Source: Clostridiales bacterium (GTDB lineage Bacteria > Bacillota > Clostridia > Christensenellales > CAG-138). From it: a stretch of 19,285 bases of DNA. Position numbers and translations under genes: made by a program. This document shows, one piece after another, positions 13,971 through 19,285 of this stretch (positions within the stretch are counted from its first letter, which is position 1; each line of letters starts with the position of its first letter). The notes under the pieces were generated by a model. The model was not told the DNA's origin and did not search any database. It worked only from the letters and a program-made list of their open reading frames with translations. The stretch is from NCBI GenBank assembly GCA_003486785.1, contig DNFZ01000083.1:1-19285 (forward strand), read 5' to 3'.

Positions 13971-14510
13971 ATGGAACTCAAAGGCAGCAAGACGGAACAG
14001 AATCTGCAGACGGCGTTTGCGGGCGAATCGCAGGCCAGAAACAAGTACACCTATTTTGCATCTGTGGCGAAAAAAGCGGGCTATGAGCAGATTTCTGCGA
14101 TCTTTGCCGAAACGGCGGACAACGAGAAAGAGCACGCAAAACTCTGGTTCAAGGCGCTGCATGGCGGAGAGCTCCCCGGCCTGGATGATTGCTTGAAGAT
14201 GGCAGCCGAGGGTGAGCACTACGAGTGGACCGAGATGTACAAGGGCTTTGCGGAAGACGCAAAGGCCGAAGGGTTTGACAAGCTCGCCTATCAGTTCGCG
14301 GCGGTTGCCGAAATTGAGAAGAGCCATGAAGACCGCTACAACACACTCGCCAAAAACCTCAAGGACGGCGTCGTCTACGAGCGCGAAGGCAAGGTCGTTT
14401 GGCAGTGCCGCAACTGCGGATACCTCTATGAAGGCAACAAGGCACCGGACACCTGCCCCGTCTGCGCGCACCCGATGGCATTCTTCGAGCTGCGCATGGT
14501 CAACTATTGA
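13971..14510 (+). CDS. rbr: Rubrerythrin
   Basis: A non-haem di-iron peroxidase that reduces hydrogen peroxide to water in anaerobes, using electrons from rubredoxin or NADH-linked donors in the cytoplasm. The ferritin-like domain (about 1-135) carries the di-iron ligand motifs: Glu19 in FAGESQARNKY, Glu52-x-x-His55 in DNEKEHAKLWF, Glu85-x-x-Glu88, and the Glu114 to Glu120 helix IEKSHE. A C-terminal rubredoxin-like domain has Cys146-x2-Cys149 and Cys162-x2-Cys165 in WQCRNCGYLYEG and TCPVC. The 179-residue length is normal. GGAGGA (13957-13962) lies eight bases before ATG. Placement after a PerR-type repressor fits induction by peroxide and points to an anaerobic or oxygen-sensitive lifestyle. 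Confidence 0.96.
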   Translation: MELKGSKTEQNLQTAFAGESQARNKYTYFASVAKKAGYEQISAIFAETADNEKEHAKLWFKALHGGELPGLDDCLKMAAEGEHYEWTEMYKGFAEDAKAEGFDKLAYQFAAVAEIEKSHEDRYNTLAKNLKDGVVYEREGKVVWQCRNCGYLYEGNKAPDTCPVCAHPMAFFELRMVNY

Positions 14511-14654
14511 TTTCTTCAGATAAAGATTGACCAGGCAGGGAGAGACACGAATCTTCTTCCGCGCGGTCAATCGAGCAAGCGCACCTGATTGCAGCATGCA
14601 TCCTTTCTCAAGCAAGCGCAAGAAGGAAAAACTCATTTGCTGATTGATACGAGG

Positions 14655-14693
14655 CGGCGGTTCGCACGAAAAATGCGAGCCGTCGTTTTGTTT
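14655..14693 (+). terminator. Rho-independent terminator after rubrerythrin
   Basis: A 12-bp stem, CGGCGGTTCGCA (14655-14666) with TGCGAGCCGTCG (14674-14685), includes two G-U pairs and has a 7-nt loop. TTTTGTTT follows. It separates the perR-rbr unit from the lon regulatory region. Confidence 0.75.
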
Positions 14694-14775
14694 CCGAAAA
14701 CAGAGGCCAACTGCAGCGCGATAGCAACTTCATGCAAGCAGACGACTGGCGGAATTTCTGCTCAAACAATCGCTG

Positions 14776-14802
14776 TTAGCACTCTCGTGCGTTGGTTGCT
14801 AA
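14776..14802. promoter_or_regulatory. CIRCE-like element (HrcA operator) upstream of lon
   Basis: TTAGCACTC (14776-14784), nine bases, then GGTTGCTAA (14794-14802). The CIRCE consensus is TTAGCACTC-N9-GAGTGCTAA. The left arm is exact, the right arm differs at two positions, and the spacer is exactly nine, so 16 of 18 bases match. It ends four bases before a good -35 hexamer, so HrcA binding could block a promoter of lon. Confidence 0.75.
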
Positions 14803-14806
14803 AAAG

Positions 14807-14836
14807 TTCACAGTGTTTTGGTCGTGAGGTTACAAT
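14807..14836 (+). promoter_or_regulatory. CIRCE-adjacent promoter of lon
   Basis: A -35 TTCACA (14807-14812, five of six) and a -10 TACAAT (14831-14836, five of six) have an 18-base spacer. The CIRCE-like repeat lies immediately upstream. This would be the heat-regulated start for lon, giving a leader of about 165 bases. Confidence 0.5.
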
Positions 14837-14852
14837 ATGCCCGTTTGCTTGT

Positions 14853-14881
14853 TTGCATTGCGCAAATCTTATCGTTATACT
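14853..14881 (+). promoter_or_regulatory. Second possible promoter of lon
   Basis: TTGCAT (14853-14858) and TATACT (14876-14881, five of six) are separated by exactly 17 bases. It lies downstream of, and clear of, the CIRCE-like repeat, so it might supply uninduced lon expression. The -35 is weak at three of six. Confidence 0.35.
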
Positions 14882-15007
14882 GATAATACGATCTATGAAC
14901 ATGGGAAAGTTATAGAAAAACACCCGGTTTCAACCGATCAATAATAGGTACAGACAGAACAGTCAAGGGGAATGGAATCCAACACCCCTGATGGAGGTGA
15001 AAACAGG

Positions 15008-17383
15008 ATGGAACTGCATGGAATCGTCACACTGCCCGTGATCCCGCTGCGCGGGATTGCCGTGCTGCCAAACGAGGTAATGCATTGCGATATCGGACGG
15101 AAAAAAACGCTCTCCGCAATGGAACAGGCGCTCTCGGACGAGGGGTATGCCTTCTTTGTTTCGCAAAAAAACGCAAAGGTGGTAGACGTTACGCCGGAGG
15201 AGCTCTACGCCGTGGGCACCATCTGCCGCATCCGGCAGGTGTTCCGCATTCAAAACGACACGGTGCACCTGCTGGTGACGGGTGTTGCGCGCGCAAAGAT
15301 TGCAAGCGTGATCTCCGAAAACCCGCACTACACCGCGCAGCTAGAGATTTTTGAGGACGTAGAGCCGGATGAATACACAGCAGAGGCGCTGCGCCGTCGC
15401 CTGAGCGAAGGCTTTACCGAGCATGCGGGACAGCGCGACCGCCTGACGCAGGACCAAAAGGACGCGGTGCTCGCAACCCAGTCGCTCTCTGAACTCACGG
15501 ATGCGATTGCGCAGCACGTGGTCAGCAAGCTGGAGGACAAGCAAAAGCTCATCGAGCAAACGGATCTGGTCGCACGCGCGGCAAGCCTGCTGGGCATCAT
15601 CGAAAACGAACTGATGATCATGCAGGTGGATCGCCGCATCGCGGGCAAGATCAAAGCTGCCGTCGAGCGCAACCAAAAGGAATTCGTGCTGCGCGAGCAG
15701 CTCAAAGCAGTGCAGGAAGAGCTCGGAGACGATGGCGACGATGCACTGGACGGATACCGCGAGCGTGCCGAGAAGAAGGATCTCCCGCCCGAGGTGCGAA
15801 AGGCGCTCAACAAACAACTCGATCGCTTTGCGTCCCTGCCGGGAGGCTCGCACGAAGCGCCCATGGCGCAGGCGTATATCGAGCTGATTCTCGATTTGCC
15901 ATGGTCGGAGGAAACGGTGGATAACCTCGATCTTGCGCATGCAAGAACGGTGCTCGACCGCGACCACTTCGGCATGGATAAAGTCAAGACGCGCATCATC
16001 GAAACACTCGCCGTGCAGCGGCTGACGAATAACCCGCAGGGGCAGATCCTCTGTCTCGTGGGACCGCCGGGCGTCGGCAAAACGTCCATCGTGCGCGGTA
16101 TCGCGGAGGCGATGGGGCGAAAATTCGTCCGCATGAGCCTCGGCGGCGTGCATGACGAGGCGGAGATTCGCGGACACCGGCGCACCTATATCGGCGCGCA
16201 GCCCGGCCGCGTGATCGAGGCTATGCGCAAGGCTGGCTCGATCAACCCCGTGCTCCTCTTTGACGAAATCGACAAGCTCGGCAAGGATATGCGCGGCGAC
16301 CCGTCCAGCGCTATGCTTGAGGTGCTCGACAGCGCGCAGAACTTTTCGTTTGCCGATCATTTTCTGGAGCTGCCGTATGACTTGAGCCGCGCTATGATGA
16401 TCACCACCGCAAACGACGCGGGCTCGATTCCGCGCCCGCTGCTCGATCGCATGGAGATCATCGAGGTGCCGAGCTATCTCTTCGACGAAAAAATCGAGAT
16501 CGCGCGCTGCCACCTGCTGCCCAAGCAGATGGAGAAGCACGGGCTGAAGAAGACAAACCTGCGCGTTTCCGATGCGGCGCTGGGCATCCTCATCGGCGGC
16601 TATACCCGAGAGGCCGGCGTGCGCGAACTCGAGCGCGTGATCGCAAGCGTTTGCCGCAAGGCCGCGTGCGATCTTGCAGAGGGAAAATCGCGCATCACGC
16701 TCACCGAAGGCCGCATCACCGAATGGCTCGGCCCGCAGAAGTTTAAAAAAGGCGAGCCGCTGCGCCCCGATACGGTCGGCGTGGTGACAGGCCTTGCATG
16801 GACGAGCGTCGGCGGGGAAACGCTGGAGGTTGAGGGCGCCGCGGTACCCGGCAAGGGCGTTTTGCAACTCACCGGCCAGCTTGGCGACGTGATGCAGGAG
16901 TCTGCAAAAGCCGCGATGACGTATGTACGCGCCAACACCGCACGCTTTGGCATCGATCCTGCGTTTTTAGAGACGCTGGATGTTCACATCCACGTGCCCG
17001 AAGGCGCGGTGCCTAAGGACGGCCCCTCTGCGGGCGTTGCGATGGCGACGGCGCTGGTCTCTGCACTCACCGGCATCCCGGTGAAGAGCGCGGTGGCCAT
17101 GACGGGCGAGGTCACCCTGCGCGGGCGCGTGCTGCCCATTGGCGGACTGCGCGAGAAGCTGCTTGCCGCCGTGCGCGCGGGCGTTACGCGCGTGGTGCTG
17201 CCCAAATCCAACCGGGAGGATCTCTTCGACGTGCCCGCGGACATCAAGGATGCGCTGAAGATCGATTTTGCCGAGACGGTGGACGACGTGCTGCACGTTG
17301 CGCTCACCATGCATCCGCACGGACAGGAACCCCGGCTGAATTTACCGGGGCTGGATATGACGCATGAAGCAGTTCGCCATTAA
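15008..17383 (+). CDS. lon: ATP-dependent serine protease Lon
   Basis: LonA-type protease: a cytoplasmic hexamer that degrades misfolded and regulatory proteins. In order it has the N-terminal substrate domain (MELHGIVTLPVIPLRGIAVL), a coiled helical region near 190-260, and an AAA+ module. The AAA+ module has Walker A GPPGVGKTS (Lys358) and Walker B LLFDEIDK (Asp419-Glu420). The C-terminal protease has Ser674 in KDGPSAGVAMATAL and Lys717 in GGLREKLLAAVRAGV; the 43-residue Ser-Lys spacing equals that of E. coli Lon. I chose ATG 15008 (791 residues) because GGAGGTGA (14993-15000) lies seven bases upstream. The in-frame ATG at 14972 has AGGGG only one base away and would add 12 untypical residues. 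It overlaps engB by 20 bases, and the CIRCE-like site upstream suggests heat-shock control. Confidence 0.97.
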   Translation: MELHGIVTLPVIPLRGIAVLPNEVMHCDIGRKKTLSAMEQALSDEGYAFFVSQKNAKVVDVTPEELYAVGTICRIRQVFRIQNDTVHLLVTGVARAKIASVISENPHYTAQLEIFEDVEPDEYTAEALRRRLSEGFTEHAGQRDRLTQDQKDAVLATQSLSELTDAIAQHVVSKLEDKQKLIEQTDLVARAASLLGIIENELMIMQVDRRIAGKIKAAVERNQKEFVLREQLKAVQEELGDDGDDALDGYRERAEKKDLPPEVRKALNKQLDRFASLPGGSHEAPMAQAYIELILDLPWSEETVDNLDLAHARTVLDRDHFGMDKVKTRIIETLAVQRLTNNPQGQILCLVGPPGVGKTSIVRGIAEAMGRKFVRMSLGGVHDEAEIRGHRRTYIGAQPGRVIEAMRKAGSINPVLLFDEIDKLGKDMRGDPSSAMLEVLDSAQNFSFADHFLELPYDLSRAMMITTANDAGSIPRPLLDRMEIIEVPSYLFDEKIEIARCHLLPKQMEKHGLKKTNLRVSDAALGILIGGYTREAGVRELERVIASVCRKAACDLAEGKSRITLTEGRITEWLGPQKFKKGEPLRPDTVGVVTGLAWTSVGGETLEVEGAAVPGKGVLQLTGQLGDVMQESAKAAMTYVRANTARFGIDPAFLETLDVHIHVPEGAVPKDGPSAGVAMATALVSALTGIPVKSAVAMTGEVTLRGRVLPIGGLREKLLAAVRAGVTRVVLPKSNREDLFDVPADIKDALKIDFAETVDDVLHVALTMHPHGQEPRLNLPGLDMTHEAVRH

Positions 17384-18056
17384 TCAGGCATCGTTTGTCA
17401 CAAGCGTAGGGCAGGGTCAGAGTTACCCTGCCCCGCTTGCGTGTGAGATCGCGGTGGTTGGCCGCAGCAACGTAGGCAAAAGCAGCCTCATCAACTGTCT
17501 GACCAACAACTACAAGCTCGCCAAAACATCTCAAACGCCGGGCAAAACGCGGTTGGTCAACTACTTTCTTCTCAACAACGCCTTTTATCTGGTCGATTTG
17601 CCGGGCTATGGCTTTGCCAAGCGCAGCAAAAGCGAGCAGACAGAGTGGGGCGATCTGATCGGCAGCTACATGAACAGCGGCAGGCCAAAGCATCTCATTC
17701 TGCTGATCGACATCCGGCACGCGCCTTCGCAGGAGGATCGCCAGATGTTTCAGTGGACGCTGCATGCCGGCGTTCCGTTTACGCTGGTTGCCACCAAGGC
17801 GGATAAGATCGGCAAATCCCAGCGCGTGATCGCCGCCAACAAAGCGGCAAAGCTGCTTGGCGCGCCGCCGTTTGCCATCCCGTTTTCTGCGGAAGAAAAA
17901 ATCGGAAAAGACGCGCTGACAGCGCGCATCGGGCAGATTTTCGAAGATGCGTCGCAGCAAGCGCAGCGCGCGAAGGAGACGGAGCTGCTGTTTGCAAGCG
18001 CTGCGGAAGCTTTTGCCAAGGCAGGGACGGAGCCGGACGGGCCAGAAGAAGAGTAG
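17364..18056 (+). CDS. engB: Ribosome-biogenesis GTP-binding protein EngB/YsxC
   Basis: An essential small GTPase that acts in assembly of the large ribosomal subunit. The GTPase motifs are complete: G1 GRSNVGKSS (33-41), the G2 threonine in TPGKT (58-62), G3 DLPGYG (78-83), G4 TKAD (144-147) and G5 FSAEEKIG (174-181). At 230 residues it is longer than the usual 190-200. The extra is a charged, alanine- and glutamate-rich C-terminal tail after about residue 198, ending PDGPEEE. The start lies 20 bases inside the end of lon with only a weak G-rich ribosome site, suggesting translational coupling. The lon-engB pair is a conserved Bacillota arrangement, as lonA-ysxC in B. subtilis. No clear terminator follows. 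Confidence 0.96.
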   Translation: MKQFAINQASFVTSVGQGQSYPAPLACEIAVVGRSNVGKSSLINCLTNNYKLAKTSQTPGKTRLVNYFLLNNAFYLVDLPGYGFAKRSKSEQTEWGDLIGSYMNSGRPKHLILLIDIRHAPSQEDRQMFQWTLHAGVPFTLVATKADKIGKSQRVIAANKAAKLLGAPPFAIPFSAEEKIGKDALTARIGQIFEDASQQAQRAKETELLFASAAEAFAKAGTEPDGPEEE

Positions 18057-18130
18057 ACGCAAAAATCGAAGCGGATTTTCCTGCGATCATGCCCCCAAAG
18101 CAGACAAAATTCATCCAATACAACTTTTAC

Positions 18131-18159
18131 TTGACATGCATAAAAAACTTTAGCATAAT
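18131..18159 (+). promoter_or_regulatory. Strong sigma-A type promoter of the zinc-ribbon gene
   Basis: A consensus -35 TTGACA (18131-18136), an exact 17-base spacer, and a -10 CATAAT (18154-18159, five of six). It is the best promoter match in the window. Transcription should start near 18166, inside the palindrome that follows. Confidence 0.7.
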
Positions 18160-18180
18160 ACCAAACGTAACGTTTGGTAT
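18158..18180. promoter_or_regulatory. Perfect 23-bp palindromic operator-like site
   Basis: ATACCAAACGT (18158-18168), a single central A, then ACGTTTGGTAT (18170-18180): 11 of 11 bases are symmetrical. It overlaps the last two bases of the -10 and covers the predicted start site, which is where a repressor would act. The size and symmetry resemble operators of TetR-family dimers, but no specific family consensus is recognised. No T run follows, so it is not a terminator. Confidence 0.7.
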
Positions 18181-18199
18181 CGAAGGCAGGGCGAAAGCT

Positions 18200-18523
18200 A
18201 TGGCATTGCGTAAGTGCCCGAAGTGTGAGTTGAACTACATCCGCGAAGGCGAAGAGTATTGCGAGGTATGCAAACGCGCAATGAAGCGTGCCTTGGCGCG
18301 CATACGGCCTGTCATTGAAGAAACGGACGAGGACGAGGTGATCGTATGCTCCGAGTGCGGAGAAGCGCCGGCAGCCCGCGGCGGCGAGCTTTGCCTTGCC
18401 TGTTTGAAAGAGAAAAAGCGACAGGTAGAGCTGGAGAACGCCTCTGTTTTGCCTGCGCAGGACGATTATGACGACGAAGAACTGCTCAATGACGGCGAGG
18501 ATCTCGACGGAGAAGAGGAGTAG
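18200..18523 (+). CDS. Small protein with two zinc-ribbon modules and an acidic tail (unknown function)
   Basis: I do not recognise a named family. Read from ATG 18200 the protein has 107 residues. Two cysteine modules have identical spacing, C-x2-C-x11-C-x2-C: Cys6, 9, 21, 24 (CPKCELNY...CEVC) and Cys50, 53, 65, 68 (CSECGEAP...CLAC). This implies two zinc-binding knuckle or ribbon units, perhaps an internal duplication. Basic helices follow each module (KRAMKRALARIR, LKEKKRQ). The last 20 or so residues are strongly acidic (DDYDDEELLNDGEDLDGEEE). No membrane segment or signal peptide is seen. The frame is open upstream to 18089, but that part would include the promoter and palindrome, so 18200 is preferred; the ribosome site (AAGG, GCAGGG) is mediocre. 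It is probably co-transcribed with the phosphoesterase 45 bases downstream. A nucleic-acid or protein-binding role is only inferred. Confidence 0.8.
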   Translation: MALRKCPKCELNYIREGEEYCEVCKRAMKRALARIRPVIEETDEDEVIVCSECGEAPAARGGELCLACLKEKKRQVELENASVLPAQDDYDDEELLNDGEDLDGEEE

Positions 18524-18568
18524 TGTTACAGCGAAGCGCCGCGTAATGCGGTTGAGAGGAGCGGTTGG

Positions 18569-19255
18569 ATGCAGATATACGCCATTGCGGACTTGCATCT
18601 TTCGCTCACCTCGGAAAAACCCATGGACGTGTTTGGCGAGGCCTGGCGCGATCATACGGAAAAACTGGAGCGGAACTGGCGCGCGCGCGTTTCAGAGGAC
18701 GATCTCGTGCTGATTCCCGGTGATATCAGTTGGGCGATGCAGCTACAAGCCGCATTGCCCGATCTTTCGTTTATCGGCAGTCTTCCGGGCAAAAAAATTC
18801 TGCTCAAGGGCAATCACGACTATTGGTGGAGCGCCATCGGCCGGGTTCGTGCCGCCCTGCCGGAGGGTATGCGCGCGTTGCAGAACGATGCGATTGTAGA
18901 ACGAAATATCGGCATCTGCGGCAGCCGCGGCTGGCTCTGCCCCGGCAGCGTCAACTTTAGCCAGGAGGATCAGAAAATTTATCTGCGCGAGCTGGATCGC
19001 CTCTCGCTCTCGCTGCAATCACTGCCGGAGGTAGAGATCAAAATCGCCATGCTGCATTTTCCACCGTTTCTGGAGAAGGATCGCGCCAGTGGCGTCACCG
19101 AGCGGCTGGAGCGGGCCGGGGTGAACATCGCAGTATACGGGCATCTACACGGGGAGGCAAACCGCAATGCGTTTGAGGGAGAGAAAAACGGGGTTTTCTA
19201 TCACTGCGTAGCGGCGGACAAGTTAAACTTTATGCCAAAGCTGATCTACGGATGA
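18569..19255 (+). CDS. Calcineurin-like metallophosphoesterase
   Basis: A predicted phosphohydrolase of the calcineurin-like superfamily with a two-metal active site. All five motifs are present: D-x-H (Asp8, His10 in IADLHLS), GD (Asp52 in PGDISW), GNHD (Asn82, His83, Asp84 in GNHDYWW), an isolated His163 (MLHFPP) and G-H-x-H (His192, His194 in GHLHG). At 228 residues it is a stand-alone domain without signal peptide or membrane segment, so cytoplasmic. The sequence style fits a conserved bacterial predicted-phosphohydrolase group of unknown substrate; it is not obviously MRE11/SbcD, CpdA or YfcE. AGAGGAG (18555-18561) lies seven bases before ATG. It follows the zinc-ribbon gene and probably shares its promoter and palindromic operator. 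The substrate cannot be predicted from sequence. Confidence 0.92.
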   Translation: MQIYAIADLHLSLTSEKPMDVFGEAWRDHTEKLERNWRARVSEDDLVLIPGDISWAMQLQAALPDLSFIGSLPGKKILLKGNHDYWWSAIGRVRAALPEGMRALQNDAIVERNIGICGSRGWLCPGSVNFSQEDQKIYLRELDRLSLSLQSLPEVEIKIAMLHFPPFLEKDRASGVTERLERAGVNIAVYGHLHGEANRNAFEGEKNGVFYHCVAADKLNFMPKLIYG

Positions 19256-19285
19256 CCTGTTATTTTTCTTATTTACGAAAGATAG

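Noticed and set aside
14972..15007. An earlier lon start at ATG 14972.
   Set aside because: The G-rich sequence is only one base from that ATG, and the added 12 residues are not Lon-like; GGAGGTGA before 15008 is far better.
15916..15924. A further DnaA-box-like 9-mer (GGTGGATAA) inside lon.
   Set aside because: It is isolated, has one mismatch and lies in coding sequence; expected by chance at this scale.
18089..18199. An N-terminal extension of the zinc-ribbon protein to the ATG at 18089.
   Set aside because: It would translate through the promoter and the 23-bp palindrome, and the encoded residues are unrelated to the cysteine-rich body.

Overview
The window looks like chromosomal DNA from a moderately G+C-rich member of the Bacillota (Firmicutes, probably class Clostridia). 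The support is the combination of an AddA/AddB-type recombination nuclease, an FMN-riboswitch-controlled RibU transporter, a PerR regulator beside rubrerythrin, a CIRCE element, a lon-engB pair, strong GGAGG-type Shine-Dalgarno sites and chromosomal parA-parB. No insertion sequence, phage gene, tRNA, rRNA or CRISPR array was seen. Genus cannot be fixed from this sequence alone.

Layout, left to right. (1) 1-1605: the 3' part of parA (soj) and all of parB (spo0J), ending in a hairpin terminator. (2) 1666-2734: a convergent carbamate kinase gene on the minus strand with its own promoter and a shared terminator. (3) 2735-3105: an AT-rich intergenic spacer, then murA, whose start codon lies almost on top of its predicted transcription start. 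(4) 4390-5049: a gene-free stretch with the murA terminator and a tight cluster of five DnaA-box-like 9-mers, a candidate replication origin or DnaA-binding regulatory locus. (5) 5050-12252: an operon of overlapping genes, thpR-addB-addA (2'-5' RNA ligase family protein and the two subunits of the double-strand-break resection nuclease). (6) 12303-13224: promoter, FMN riboswitch, terminator and ribU (riboflavin uptake). (7) 13288-14693: a promoter with an operator-like inverted repeat, a PerR-type peroxide sensor, rubrerythrin and a terminator. (8) 14776-18056: a CIRCE-like element and two promoter-like sites upstream of lon, overlapping engB. (9) 18131-19255: a strong promoter overlapped by a perfect 23-bp palindrome, a small protein with two identically spaced four-cysteine zinc-binding modules, and a metallophosphoesterase.

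Most content is housekeeping: chromosome partition, cell-wall synthesis, DNA repair, vitamin uptake, oxidative-stress defence and protein quality control. The interest lies mainly between genes. Several regulatory sites are readable directly: the DnaA-box cluster, the FMN switch, the PerR-type operator, the CIRCE copy before lon, and the unassigned palindrome before the zinc-ribbon gene. All calls come from reading sequence and motifs; no database search or folding program was run.
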